In this document: positions 55,573-64,000 of the stretch, one piece after another
Numbering within the stretch: position 1 is the stretch's first letter
Layout of the letters: each line of letters begins with the position of its first letter
Assembly: GCA_017744285.1 (NCBI GenBank)
Contig: JAGIBP010000033.1
Span: forward strand, 1 to 64,000
Length of the DNA stretch: 64,000 nucleotides
Reading direction: 5' to 3'
DNA from: Variovorax sp.
Lineage (GTDB): Bacteria > Pseudomonadota > Gammaproteobacteria > Burkholderiales > Burkholderiaceae_C
The notes under the pieces: generated by a model
The model's input: only the letters and a program-made list of their open reading frames with translations
The model's database searches: none
What the model was told of the DNA's origin: nothing
Program-made: the position numbers and the translations under genes

Positions 55573-56715
55573 ATGCGCAAGATCACCCGACTCCTCGGCC
55601 TCACGGCCATCGCCTTCGCCGCCACGCAGGCTTTCGCGGCCGACCTCAAGGTCGGCGTCATCAGCTCGCTCTCGGGCCCCGTGTCGGCGCTCGGCATTCC
55701 CTATGAGAAGGGCATCCGCGCCGCGGTCGCGCAGCACCCGGTGCTGGCGGGCCACAAGGTCGAACTGATCGTGCTCGACGACGCTTCCGATCCCACCACC
55801 GCCGGCCGCAACGCGCGCAAGCTCGTCACCGAAGACAAGGTCGACGTGCTGATCGGCACTTCGGGCGTGCCGGGCGCGATGGCCATCGCGGCGGTGGCGC
55901 GCGAACTCAACACGCCGCTGATCTCGCCCACGCCGGTGACCATCCCCGGCCCCGAGGGCGCGTGGACCGTGACCGTCTCGCAGCCCTTCCCGCTGATGGT
56001 CTCCGCCGTGGTCGAGAAGATGAAGAAGTCGGGCGTGAAGACGGTGGCCTTCATCGGCTTCTCGGACGCGCTGGGCGACCTCGCCTACGACTCGCTGGTC
56101 AAGAGCGCCGATGCGGCGGGTATCAAGGTGGTCGCCAACGAGCGCTATGCGCGCAGCGATTCGTCGGTGGCCGGGCAGGTGCTGAAGATCATCTCGGCGC
56201 GGCCCGACGCGGTGTTCGCAGGCAACTCCGGCACGCCCGGCGCGCTGCCGTACCTGGCCCTGGCCGATCGCGGCTACAAGGGCCAGATCTACGGCACGCA
56301 CGGCCTCATCAACGCCGACTTCGTGCGCGTGGGCGGCGCCTCGATCGAGGGCCTGCAGGTGCCCAGCGGCCCGGTGCTCGTGGCGGACCAACTGCCCGAC
56401 AGCAACCCGATCAAGAAGGTGTCGGCGAACTTCCGCGAGGCCTACAAGAAGGCCAATGGCACGCTGCCGAACGACGCCTTCTCGTCCTACACCTACGACG
56501 CCTACCTGCTGCTGGCCGACGCGGCATCGCGCACCAAGGGCGAGCCGGGCACGCCGGCCTATCGCACCGCGCTGCGCGATGCGATCGTGAGCACCAGGGA
56601 GCTGGTCGGCACGCACGGCATCTACAACTTCAAGCCCGACGACCGCTACGGCTCCGACCAGCGCGCGGTGGTGATCGTGCGCATGGAGAAGGGCCAGTGG
56701 AAGCTGGTGCCGTGA
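55573..56715 (+). CDS. Branched-chain-type ABC substrate-binding protein 2
   Basis: A 380-residue paralogue of the preceding gene, with signal peptide (LLGLTAIAFAATQAFA) and mature start ADLKVGVISSLSGPVSALG. ATG 55573 is chosen for the signal peptide; GTG 55567 overlaps the upstream stop (GTGA), and ATG 55552 would add seven residues. As the second of the tandem pair it is the more likely counterpart of the IAA-specific IadK2, an inference from naming order only. No strong ribosome site is seen, suggesting coupled translation. Confidence 0.9.
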   Translation: MRKITRLLGLTAIAFAATQAFAADLKVGVISSLSGPVSALGIPYEKGIRAAVAQHPVLAGHKVELIVLDDASDPTTAGRNARKLVTEDKVDVLIGTSGVPGAMAIAAVARELNTPLISPTPVTIPGPEGAWTVTVSQPFPLMVSAVVEKMKKSGVKTVAFIGFSDALGDLAYDSLVKSADAAGIKVVANERYARSDSSVAGQVLKIISARPDAVFAGNSGTPGALPYLALADRGYKGQIYGTHGLINADFVRVGGASIEGLQVPSGPVLVADQLPDSNPIKKVSANFREAYKKANGTLPNDAFSSYTYDAYLLLADAASRTKGEPGTPAYRTALRDAIVSTRELVGTHGIYNFKPDDRYGSDQRAVVIVRMEKGQWKLVP

Positions 56716-56726
56716 TGAAGAAGCAC

Positions 56727-56830
56727 CCCCCAAGCCGCTTCGCGGCTCCCCCCTCTCTCGCCTTCGGCGGGAGGGGGGCGCACCCGGCGGCCCGGCGAAG
56801 CCGGTTCCGCGGGTGCCCTGGCTTGGGCTG
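56727..56830. repeat. Dispersed GC-rich repeat, copy 2, with hairpin
   Basis: The 153-base gap between binding protein 2 and the second Rieske gene holds no gene. Its 56776-56827 segment matches 10874-10925 at 47 of 52 bases. Just upstream a C-rich/G-rich inverted repeat (CCCCCCTC near 56750, GAGGGGGG at 56771) around CTCGCCTTCGGCGGG can form a hairpin. Together they resemble a mobile REP-like intergenic element. It could act as a processing or partial termination site inside the operon. Confidence 0.7.
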
Positions 56831-56883
56831 CGCCGGTTCTATGGCGTGGTGGACCCACTGGGTCTGAATTGAATAGGCCGGCC

Positions 56884-58206
56884 ATGCGCTACCGAGACCG
56901 ACCCGAAGCGATCCGCGCGCTCGTGCAGGACGACCGCGTGCACCGCGACGTCTACCTGAGCGACGAGCTCTTCGCGCTGGAGCAGGAGCACTTCTTCGCC
57001 AACACCTGGCTCTACGTGGGCCACGCGAGCCAGGTGCCGAATGCGGGCGACTTCTGGTCGCTCGAGCTCGCGGGCCGGCCGGTGATGATGGTGCGCCAGG
57101 CCGATGGCGGCGTGCGCGTGCTCTACAACCGCTGCGCGCACAAGGGCGCGCGGCTGGTGTCGGACGAGTGCGGCAGCACGGGCAAGTTCTTCCGCTGCCC
57201 GTACCACGCGTGGACCTACAAGCTCGACGGCGCGCCGCTCGCGGTTCCGCTCAAGAGCGGCTACGAGGGCACGCGCCTCAAGGAATGCGCATCGGGCCAG
57301 GGCCTGAGCGCGCTGCAGCATGTCGCTGTCTACCGCGACTTCGTCTTCGCACGCATCGCGGACGAAGGGCCGGCCTTCGAGGACTACTTCGGCGAGGTGC
57401 TCGGCGCGATCGACAACATGGTCGACCGCTCTCCGGAAGGCAGGCTCACGGCCGCCGGCGGCGTGATGCGCAACATCGTCCACTGCAACTGGAAGATGTA
57501 CCTGGAGAACATCAACGACACGGTGCATCCGATGTCGACGCACGAATCGGCCACGCAGGCCGCCGATGCGCTCTGGCAGGGCCGCGCGGCCGACGCGCCC
57601 AAGCCGATGGCGATGGAGCAGATCCTGCCCTTCGGCGCCGGCTACGACTTCTTCGACAGGATGGGCGGGCGCGTGTTCGCCAACGGGCACAGCGTGCTCG
57701 GCGTGAACTTCAGCATCCACTCGAACTACGCGCAGTTGCCCGACTACGAGGCGGCGATGCGCGAGGCCCACGGCGACGAGCGTGCGATGGAGATTCTCCA
57801 GCGCTCGCCGCAGAACTCGGTGTTCTTTCCGAGCCTGTCGGTCAAGGGGTCGCCGCAGGCGATCCGCGTGATCCGCCCGCTGGCCGCCAACCGCACGCTG
57901 ATCGAGGCCTGGGCCTTCCGCGCGGCGGGCGCGCCCGACCTGCTCTTCGAGCGGGCGATGAGCTACAACCGGCTGGTCTTCTCGCCGATGTCGATCGTGG
58001 CGCACGACGACGTGCACCTGTTCGAGAGCATGCAGGCCGGCCTGCGCGCCGAGGGCAACGAGTGGGTGAGCCTGCACCGCAACTTCGACGCGGGCGAGCT
58101 CTCGCAATCGACGGTCACGACCAACGGCACCAACGAACTCCTGATGCGCAACCAGTTCCGCGCGTGGGCGAAGTTCATGACGGCGGGCATGGAGTCGCGG
58201 CCATGA
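56884..58206 (+). CDS. Second Rieske oxygenase alpha subunit
   Basis: A 440-residue paralogue of IadD. Rieske ligands Cys84, His86, Cys105 and His108 and mononuclear iron ligands Asp212, His215 and His220 (NINDTVHPMSTHES) are all present, so it should be active. The N-terminus shares RALVQDDRVHRD and LEQEHFFANTW with IadD. ATG 56884 starts the similarity; TTG 56869 is less likely. It has its own small subunit but no reductase, so it may share IadC. Possible jobs are the second hydroxylation to dioxindole-3-acetate or attack on a later intermediate such as anthranilate. Confidence 0.9.
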   Translation: MRYRDRPEAIRALVQDDRVHRDVYLSDELFALEQEHFFANTWLYVGHASQVPNAGDFWSLELAGRPVMMVRQADGGVRVLYNRCAHKGARLVSDECGSTGKFFRCPYHAWTYKLDGAPLAVPLKSGYEGTRLKECASGQGLSALQHVAVYRDFVFARIADEGPAFEDYFGEVLGAIDNMVDRSPEGRLTAAGGVMRNIVHCNWKMYLENINDTVHPMSTHESATQAADALWQGRAADAPKPMAMEQILPFGAGYDFFDRMGGRVFANGHSVLGVNFSIHSNYAQLPDYEAAMREAHGDERAMEILQRSPQNSVFFPSLSVKGSPQAIRVIRPLAANRTLIEAWAFRAAGAPDLLFERAMSYNRLVFSPMSIVAHDDVHLFESMQAGLRAEGNEWVSLHRNFDAGELSQSTVTTNGTNELLMRNQFRAWAKFMTAGMESRP

Positions 58207-58673
58207 CCGACCCGCGCGACTTCATCGCCGAGGAAGCGGCACTGCTCGACGCCGGGCGCTTCGACGAATGGCTGGCGCTCTTCGCCGAGGACGGCCGCTA
58301 CTGGGTGCCGCTGCTCGGCGCGGCGCAGGCCGATCCGCTGCAGCACAACTCCATCGCCTACGAGGACCGCCTGCTGCTGCAACTGCGCATCGACCGGCTT
58401 CGCAATCCGCGCGCGCATTCGCAGCACCCGGCCAGCCACTGCCAGCACGTGCTGCAGCGCTCCGCCGTCGAGCGCGAGGACGCCGCCACAGGCGAGGTCG
58501 AGCTGCGCACCCCCTTCATCTACGTGGAGGCGCGCGGCGAGGAGCAGGTGACGCTCGCCGGCACGTACCGGCACCGGCTGGTGCGTGACGGGGCCGGCTG
58601 GTCGATCCGGCTCAAGCGCATCGACCTCCTCAATGCCTGGCGCGCGCTGCCGGCGATCCAACTATTCATCTGA
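58203..58673 (+). CDS. Second Rieske oxygenase beta subunit
   Basis: A 156-residue SnoaL-like small subunit, paralogous to IadE: FIAEEAALLDAGRFDEWLAL at the start and LKRIDLLNAWRALPAIQLFI at the end match its counterpart closely. It overlaps the second alpha gene in an ATGA junction, the same architecture as iadDE, indicating duplication of the pair as a unit. Confidence 0.9.
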   Translation: MTDPRDFIAEEAALLDAGRFDEWLALFAEDGRYWVPLLGAAQADPLQHNSIAYEDRLLLQLRIDRLRNPRAHSQHPASHCQHVLQRSAVEREDAATGEVELRTPFIYVEARGEEQVTLAGTYRHRLVRDGAGWSIRLKRIDLLNAWRALPAIQLFI

Positions 58674-58713
58674 GCCCATCGCTCATCCTTATCCACTCAC
58701 CAGGAGTCACGAC

Positions 58714-59871
58714 ATGAAGAGCTTGATGCAGACCTTGACGCGCACCGCGCTTTCTGCCGCGCTGGCCGTCGGCTTGGCGGCGACGGCATCGGCGGCCGAT
58801 TTCAAGGTCGGCCTGAGCGTCTCGCTTTCCGGGCCCAACTCCTCGCTCGGCGTGCCCTATGTGAAGGGCATGCAGGCCGCGCAGGCGTACAAGCCCGAAG
58901 TCAACGGCCGCAAGATCCAGCTCATCGTGCTCGACGACGGCTCCGACCCGACCACGGCCGGCCGCAACGCGCGCAAGCTGGTGGAAGAGGACAAGGTCGA
59001 CGTGCTCATGGGCACCTCGGGCGTGCCCGCCGCCATCGCGATGGCCCAGGTCGGCCGCGATGCCAAGGTGCCGATGATCGGCCTCACCCCGATCCAGCTC
59101 GATCCGGCGGAGAACGGCTGGGTCTTCACCGTCGCCCAGCCCACGCAGCTCATGATCGACGCCGTGGTCCAGCGCATGAAGAAGGACGGCGTGAAGACGG
59201 TCGGCTACATCGGCTTCTCCGACGCCTGGGGCGACCTGGTCTACAACGCGCTGATGAAGTCCGCGCCCGGGGCCGGCATCAAGGTGCTCGGCAACGAGCG
59301 CTATGCGCGTGCGGACCAGTCGGTCACCGGCCAGATCCTCAAGCTGCTCGCGATGAAGCCCGACGCGGTGATGACCGGCGGCGCCGGCACGCCGGGCGCG
59401 CTGCCTTTCCTCGCGCTCAGCGAGCGCGGCTTCAAGGGGCCGGTGTACGGCCAGCATGGGCTGATCAACCCCGACTTCGTGCGCGTCGTCGGCGCGGCCG
59501 GGCAGGGGGCGCTGATGCCCACCGGCCCGGTGATCGTCGCCGAGCAGTTGCCGGCCGAGTACCCGACCAAGAAGATCGCGATGGACTTCCGAGCGATCTT
59601 CCAGAAGGTCAACAACGCGCCGACCAGCGATGCCTTCTCGGCCTATTCGTTCGACGGCTGGCTGGTGTTCACCGACGCGGCCGCGCGCGCCAAGGGCGAG
59701 CCGGGCACGCCCGAGTTCCGCCAGTCGCTGCGCGACGCGATCGCGAGCACCAAGGAGGTCGTGGGAACGCACGGCGTCTACAACTTCAAGCCGGGCGACC
59801 TGTACGGCGTGGACGAGCGTGCGCGCGTGATCGTCAAGCTCGACAACGGGCAGTGGAAATTGGCCCCTTGA
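58714..59871 (+). CDS. Branched-chain-type ABC substrate-binding protein 3
   Basis: A 385-residue periplasmic binding protein with signal peptide (TALSAALAVGLAATASA) and mature start ADFKVGLSVSLSGPNSSLG. It shares YIGFSDAWGDLVYNAL and EQLPAEYPTKK-type segments with the two other paralogues. A CAGGAG ribosome site precedes ATG 58714; the open frame upstream lies over the Rieske small subunit and is not used. It directly precedes the permease genes, so it is probably the primary partner of this importer. Confidence 0.92.
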   Translation: MKSLMQTLTRTALSAALAVGLAATASAADFKVGLSVSLSGPNSSLGVPYVKGMQAAQAYKPEVNGRKIQLIVLDDGSDPTTAGRNARKLVEEDKVDVLMGTSGVPAAIAMAQVGRDAKVPMIGLTPIQLDPAENGWVFTVAQPTQLMIDAVVQRMKKDGVKTVGYIGFSDAWGDLVYNALMKSAPGAGIKVLGNERYARADQSVTGQILKLLAMKPDAVMTGGAGTPGALPFLALSERGFKGPVYGQHGLINPDFVRVVGAAGQGALMPTGPVIVAEQLPAEYPTKKIAMDFRAIFQKVNNAPTSDAFSAYSFDGWLVFTDAAARAKGEPGTPEFRQSLRDAIASTKEVVGTHGVYNFKPGDLYGVDERARVIVKLDNGQWKLAP

Positions 59872-59915
59872 GCCACGGCGGTCGAGACGAACACCACTGA
59901 GAGAGGACGAATTCA

Positions 59916-60971
59916 ATGACATGGGACGTGGCGCTCATCCTGGGCATCGACGGGCTCGCCAATGGCGCGGTCTATCTGCTCGCCGGGCTGGGGCTGGTGC
60001 TGATCTTTTCCGTCACGCGGGTGGTGTTCGTGCCGTTCGGCGATATCGCGGCCTTCGCGGCGCTGACGCTGGCGGCCTTCGAGACGAATCGCCTTCCGCC
60101 CACCATCGGGCTGGTCGCGGTGCTGGCCGTGCTGGCCACGCTGACCGAGGTCGGCAGCCTGATCCGCCGGGGCGAGGCGGGCGGCATCCCGAAGGCGATC
60201 CTCGCCTGGGGCGTGCTGCCGCTGGTGCCCTGCGCGCTGGCCTGGGCCGCCTCGCGCGCCGGCGTGCCGGCGGCGGTGCAGATCGCGGTGTCGGTGCTGC
60301 TCGTGGTGCCCATCGCGCCGCTCCTGGCGCGCGTGGTGTTCCAGCCGATCGCGGATGCCTCGGTGCTGGTGCTGCTGATCGTCTCTCTTGCGCTGCACTT
60401 CCTGCTCTCGGGCCTGGGCCTGCTGTTCTTCGGGCCGGAGGGCTCGCGCACCAACCCGCTGGCGAGCGGAACGATCCCGCTCGGCGAAGGCTTCGCAGTG
60501 AGCGGGCAGGTGGTGCTGATGGTGGCCTCGGCCGTCGTGCTCAGCGGCCTGTTCTTCCTGGTGTTCGAGCGCACCGTGGCCGGCAAGGCGCTGCGCGCGA
60601 CCGCGGTGAACCGCGTCGGCGCGCGGCTGGTCGGCATCCGGCCGGCGCGCACCGCGCTCCTGGCCTACGGCAGCGCCTCGCTGCTGGCGGGCCTCATCGG
60701 CGTGCTGATCGCGCCGGTGACCACCATGTACTACGACTCGGGCTTCATCATCGGCCTGAAGGCCTTCGTGGCCGCAATCATCGGCGGGCTGGTGAGCTAC
60801 CCGATGACCGCGGTCGGCGCGCTGGCGGTGGGCGTGGTCGAGAGCTTCGCGTCGTTCTGGAGCGGCGCACTGAAGGACGTGATCGTGTTCAGCCTGCTGA
60901 TCCCGGTGCTGATGCTGCGGTCCTTCCTCACCGTGCACTCCGAAGAGGAAGAAGACGAGGTGGACCAATGA
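59916..60971 (+). CDS. Branched-chain-type ABC permease (LivH-like)
   Basis: A 351-residue inner-membrane permease. IDGLANGAVYLLAGLGLVLI at the start, ATAVNRVGARLVGIRPARTA at the ATPase-coupling loop and AFVAAIIGGLVSYPMTAVGA near the end are LivH landmarks. Between helices it has an extra segment (VGSLIRRGEAGGIPKA) that makes it longer than the typical 290-300 residues. The C-terminus is acidic (EEEEDEVDQ). It follows binding protein 3 by 44 bases with a GAGAGAGGA site and overlaps the next gene (ATGA). Confidence 0.92.
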   Translation: MTWDVALILGIDGLANGAVYLLAGLGLVLIFSVTRVVFVPFGDIAAFAALTLAAFETNRLPPTIGLVAVLAVLATLTEVGSLIRRGEAGGIPKAILAWGVLPLVPCALAWAASRAGVPAAVQIAVSVLLVVPIAPLLARVVFQPIADASVLVLLIVSLALHFLLSGLGLLFFGPEGSRTNPLASGTIPLGEGFAVSGQVVLMVASAVVLSGLFFLVFERTVAGKALRATAVNRVGARLVGIRPARTALLAYGSASLLAGLIGVLIAPVTTMYYDSGFIIGLKAFVAAIIGGLVSYPMTAVGALAVGVVESFASFWSGALKDVIVFSLLIPVLMLRSFLTVHSEEEEDEVDQ

Positions 60972-62818
60972 GCCAGACGATCGGAAGAACGGACAAGCCC
61001 GCCGTGGCGCCGCCAGGTGCCGCAGGCACCGCGCCCGCGCGCGGGATGAACCCGCGCCGGCTGTGGCTCGGCGTGCTGGTGGTCGCGCTGGCGCTCGCGC
61101 CCCTGGTCGCGGGCAACTTCACCGTCTCGCTGCTCAACGACATCGGCATCGGCGCGCTGGTGGCGCTGGGGCTGGTGCTGCTCACCGGCATCGGCGGCGC
61201 GACCTCCTTCGGGCAGGCGGCCTTCGTCGGCATCGCGGCCTATGCGAGCGCGTGGCTCACCACGGCGCAGGGCCTCTCGCCCTGGCTCGGCCTCGTGTTC
61301 GCGCTGGCGCTCACGGGCCTCTCGGCGCTCGCGATCGGCCTGCTCACGCTGCGGCTGGGCGGGCACTTCCTGCCGCTGTCGACCATCGCGTGGGGCCTGT
61401 CGATCGCGATGCTGTTCGGCAACGTCGACGCGCTGGGCCGTCACACGGGCCTGTCGAACATCCCGCCGCTCTCGATCGCCGGCTTCTCGCTGGCCGATCC
61501 GCGCGCGGTCTACTACCTGATCTGGGCCATCGTCGGGCTGGCCTTCCTCTTCAGCCACAACCTGCTGCAGTCGCGGCCCGGCCGCGCGATCCGCAGCCTG
61601 CGCGGCGGCGCGATCCTGCTCGCCAGCGTCGGCGAGGACGCCTACCGCGTGCGCCTGTCGCTGTTCGTCACCGCGGCGCTGTATGCCGGGCTCGCGGGCT
61701 GGCTCTACGCGCACATGAACCGCTTCGTGAGCCCTTCGCCCTTCGACGTGCGCGCGAGCATCGAGTACCTGCTGATGGCGGTGGCCGGCGGCCTCGGCCA
61801 GCTCGCGGGCGCGCTGGTCGGCGCGGCGCTCGTCCTGGTGATGAAGAACGCGCTGCAGGACGTGCTGCCGCTGCTCACGCAGCGCGCCGGCCAGCTCGAG
61901 GCGGTCGCGTTCGCGACGCTCTTCATCCTGCTGCTGCATTTCGCGCGCGGCGGCCTCATGGGCTTCGTGCGGCGCTTCACGCGCGGGCGCTTCGCGGCGC
62001 CGGCGCGCGCGGCCGCGGCGCCGGTGGAGCCGCTGCCGCATCGCACGCTGCCCGAGCGCGGCGCGCCGATCCTGTCGGTGAACGGCGCGGTCAAGCGCTT
62101 CGGCGGCCTCGTGGCGGTGAACGACGTGAGCTTCGACGTCCGCGCCGGCGAGATCCTCGGGCTCATCGGCCCGAACGGCGCGGGCAAGTCGACCATGTTC
62201 AACCTGCTGACCTGCACGCTGCCCATGACGGCCGGGCAGGTGCGCTTCCTCGGCCACGACATCGCGGGCATGCCGCAGCGCAAGGTGGCGCGGCTGGGCC
62301 TGGCGCGCACCTTCCAGCACGTGAAGCTGCGGCCGCAGATGACGCTGCTGGACAACGTCGCGCTCGGCGCGCATTCGCGCACCAGCTCGGGGCTGCTCAA
62401 GGCGGGCCTGCGGCTGGATCGCGCCGAGGAACAGCAGATCCTGCAGGAGGCGCAGCGCCAGCTCGACCGCATCGGCCTCGGCGACCGCGCGCACGAACTC
62501 GCCGGGAGCCTGCCGCTGGGCACGCAGCGCATCCTGGAGATCGCGCGCGCGCTCGCGGCCGACCCGGTGCTGCTGGTGCTCGACGAACCCGCGGCGGGCT
62601 TGCGCCGCAAGGAAAAGATGGCGCTCGGCGACTTGCTGCGCAAGCTGCGCGAGGAGGGCGTGACCATCCTGATCGTCGAGCATGACATGGACTTCGTGAT
62701 GAAACTGGTGGATCGCCTCGTGGTGATGAACTTCGGCTCCAAGCTGGTGGAGGGCGTGCCCGCGGCGGTGCGTGCCGACCCGCGCGTGCAGGCGGCCTAC
62801 CTGGGGAGCATCGCATGA
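60968..62818 (+). CDS. LivM-LivG fusion: ABC permease and ATPase
   Basis: A 616-residue protein joining the second permease to the first ATPase. Residues 30-340 are LivM-like ([40 protein letters not shown]). After a Pro/Ala linker ([16 protein letters not shown]), the ATPase domain starts near residue 365 with Walker [10 protein letters not shown] near 400, a signature motif that reads LPLGTQR in place of LSGGQ, and Walker [13 protein letters not shown]. Such fusions are common in importers for aromatic compounds. Both neighbours overlap it in ATGA junctions. Confidence 0.92.
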   Translation: MSQTIGRTDKPAVAPPGAAGTAPARGMNPRRLWLGVLVVALALAPLVAGNFTVSLLNDIGIGALVALGLVLLTGIGGATSFGQAAFVGIAAYASAWLTTAQGLSPWLGLVFALALTGLSALAIGLLTLRLGGHFLPLSTIAWGLSIAMLFGNVDALGRHTGLSNIPPLSIAGFSLADPRAVYYLIWAIVGLAFLFSHNLLQSRPGRAIRSLRGGAILLASVGEDAYRVRLSLFVTAALYAGLAGWLYAHMNRFVSPSPFDVRASIEYLLMAVAGGLGQLAGALVGAALVLVMKNALQDVLPLLTQRAGQLEAVAFATLFILLLHFARGGLMGFVRRFTRGRFAAPARAAAAPVEPLPHRTLPERGAPILSVNGAVKRFGGLVAVNDVSFDVRAGEILGLIGPNGAGKSTMFNLLTCTLPMTAGQVRFLGHDIAGMPQRKVARLGLARTFQHVKLRPQMTLLDNVALGAHSRTSSGLLKAGLRLDRAEEQQILQEAQRQLDRIGLGDRAHELAGSLPLGTQRILEIARALAADPVLLVLDEPAAGLRRKEKMALGDLLRKLREEGVTILIVEHDMDFVMKLVDRLVVMNFGSKLVEGVPAAVRADPRVQAAYLGSIA

Positions 62819-63546
62819 CGGCCATGCTGGAGATCGGTGACCTGCATGTGTCCTACGGCCAGGTCGACGCCGTGCGCGGCGTGTCGCTCAAGCTGGGCAA
62901 GGGCGAGATCATCTCGGTGATCGGACCGAACGGCGCCGGAAAGACCACGCTGCTGGCCGCCGCGATGGGCCTCCTGCCGTCCAAGGGCGTGCTGCGCTTC
63001 GAGGGCGAGGACCTGCACGGCCTCGACGTCGAGGCGCGCGTGGAGCGCGGCCTGTGCCTCGTGCCCGAGAAGCGCGAACTCTTCGGCGAGCTCACGGTGC
63101 TCGACAACCTGCAGCTCGGCGCGTTCTCCAAGCGCCTGCGCAGCGAGGCCCTGCGGCGCCGCCTGCAGTTCGTCTACGACCGCTTCCCGCGCCTGGCCGA
63201 GCGCCGCTCGCAGCGCGCCGACACGCTCTCGGGCGGTGAGCGGCAGATGCTGGCGGTGGGCCGCGCGCTGATGTCCGAGCCGCGCCTGCTCATGCTCGAC
63301 GAGCCCAGCCTGGGGCTGGCGCCGCTGATCGTGCGGGACATCCTCACCATCGTGCGCAAGCTGCGCGACGACGGCGTCTCGATCCTGCTGGTGGAGCAGA
63401 ACGCGCGCGCGGCGCTCGAGAGCTCCGACCACGGCTATGTGCTGGAGACTGGCGAGATCGCGCTCTCCGGCCCCTCGGCGCAACTGGAAAGCGACCCGCG
63501 CGTGCAGGCCACCTACCTGGGTGGAGGCACTCACGATGACGACTGA
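62815..63546 (+). CDS. ABC transporter ATPase (LivF-like)
   Basis: A 243-residue second ATPase of the importer. Walker [17 protein letters not shown], signature [15 protein letters not shown], Walker [15 protein letters not shown] and the switch His replaced by Gln-Asn (LLVEQNAR) as usual in LivF. It completes the importer: binding protein, LivH, LivM-LivG and LivF. It overlaps the next gene by 11 bases. Confidence 0.93.
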   Translation: MTAMLEIGDLHVSYGQVDAVRGVSLKLGKGEIISVIGPNGAGKTTLLAAAMGLLPSKGVLRFEGEDLHGLDVEARVERGLCLVPEKRELFGELTVLDNLQLGAFSKRLRSEALRRRLQFVYDRFPRLAERRSQRADTLSGGERQMLAVGRALMSEPRLLMLDEPSLGLAPLIVRDILTIVRKLRDDGVSILLVEQNARAALESSDHGYVLETGEIALSGPSAQLESDPRVQATYLGGGTHDDD

Positions 63547-64000
63547 CGAGCCCCGCGCGCTGCCACCGGCGCAGCGCACGCTGCCCGCCATGCTGCAGCG
63601 GCAGTCCGCGCTGTTCGCGGGCCGCAGCCTGCTGAGGATCGCCGGGCGCGCGTGGTCGCACGAGGAGGCCGCCACCGCCGCCGCGACCCGCGCGGCCGCG
63701 CTCACGCAGGCCGGCATCGCACGCGGCGACCGCGTCGCGCTCATGTGCGGCAACCGCATCGAGTTCCTCGAAGTCTTCCTGGGCGCCGGCTGGATGGGCG
63801 CCGCCACCGTGCCGGTCAACACCGCCTCGATGGGACCGCAGATCGGCTACTTCCTCGCCAACAGCGAAGCGAAGCTGCTGGTGGTCGAGGCCGAGTACCT
63901 CGAACGGCTCGCCACCGCTGACCTCGCCCGCACCGCGCTGCGCGAGATCTGGGTGATCGGCGAGCTGACGGGCGCATGGCAGGCGCCGCCCTCGGTGCGC
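63536..64000 (+). CDS. AMP-forming CoA ligase, N-terminal part (cut by window end)
   Basis: The first 155 residues of an adenylate-forming ligase. [40 protein letters not shown] and [16 protein letters not shown] are the usual N-terminal landmarks; the P-loop and catalytic regions lie beyond the window. A GGTGGAGG site precedes ATG 63536, and the start overlaps LivF by 11 bases. It differs clearly from the ligase at 48654, so the locus has at least two. Anthranilate, an aryl acid or a transported side-chain acid may be the substrate. Confidence 0.85.
   Translation, partial: MTTDEPRALPPAQRTLPAMLQRQSALFAGRSLLRIAGRAWSHEEAATAAATRAAALTQAGIARGDRVALMCGNRIEFLEVFLGAGWMGAATVPVNTASMGPQIGYFLANSEAKLLVVEAEYLERLATADLARTALREIWVIGELTGAWQAPPSVR

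Noticed and set aside
60797..62683. A 628-codon minus-strand open frame opposite the LivM-LivG fusion
   Set aside because: Antisense shadow, rich in Arg, Gln and Ala, without a plausible start or domain.

Overview
The window reads as a chromosomal segment of a high-GC betaproteobacterium of the Comamonadaceae, most likely a Variovorax. The evidence is the rpsP-rimM-trmD-rplS and argD-argF neighbourhoods, the CobD/CbiB-hisC and rsgA-pterin dehydratase-M48-orn groupings, and above all a gene cluster whose order matches the auxin (indole-3-acetic acid, IAA) degradation locus described in Variovorax. The genus call is inference from protein resemblance, because no database search was possible.

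Positions 1-37,500 are mostly housekeeping. In order they hold: an aconitase that is cut by the window edge and appears frameshifted; a lytic transglycosylase; a ferrous iron uptake operon (feoA-feoB-small Cys-rich membrane protein) behind a clear Fur box; a FAD monooxygenase; a SUKH-like/ankyrin protein; argD-argF; a DUF3579 gene; rpsT; murJ; a SirB1-like gene with a glyoxalase-fold gene; a cysteine hydrolase with two DJ-1/GlxA-type genes; an AI-2E family permease; purM; hda-pcnB-folK; a DUF47/PiT phosphate transport pair; an acyltransferase and a GT-C-like membrane glycosyltransferase; an acetyltransferase with a TM2 protein; rpsP-rimM-trmD-rplS; a Nudix CoA pyrophosphatase; a CobD/CbiB-family gene; hisC; rsgA; a pterin dehydratase; an M48 protease; orn; and a DEAD-box helicase closed by a strong terminator.

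Positions 37,500-64,000 are a dense catabolic island. First comes a four-gene operon with every junction overlapping: an opine dehydrogenase-type enzyme, a 3-hydroxyacyl-CoA dehydrogenase, an alpha/beta-fold protein lacking the nucleophile Ser, and a quinone reductase. A MarR regulator (iadR) then diverges from the main operon: indolepyruvate oxidoreductase-like subunits alpha and beta, an FMN/[2Fe-2S] reductase (iadC), a Rieske oxygenase (iadD, iadE), a CoA ligase, a thiolase-fold protein without thiolase catalytic residues, a DUF35-SDR fusion, an isatin hydrolase-like cyclase-family protein and an SDR. A second block carries three paralogous branched-chain-type binding proteins, a second Rieske pair, a complete ABC importer with fused LivM-LivG, and the start of a second CoA ligase.

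A coherent route can be read from the genes: an ABC importer takes up IAA; IadCDE makes 2-oxindole-3-acetate; a second hydroxylation (perhaps by the second Rieske pair) gives dioxindole-3-acetate; a CoA ligase activates it; the thiolase-like/DUF35 pair splits it by a retro-aldol reaction into isatin and acetyl-CoA; and the cyclase-family enzyme opens isatin to isatinate. The IadCDE step is established for Variovorax. The steps after it are inference from residues and gene order. An identical 10-base motif, TCTAAACATT, sits in the promoter regions of both blocks and is a candidate IadR operator.
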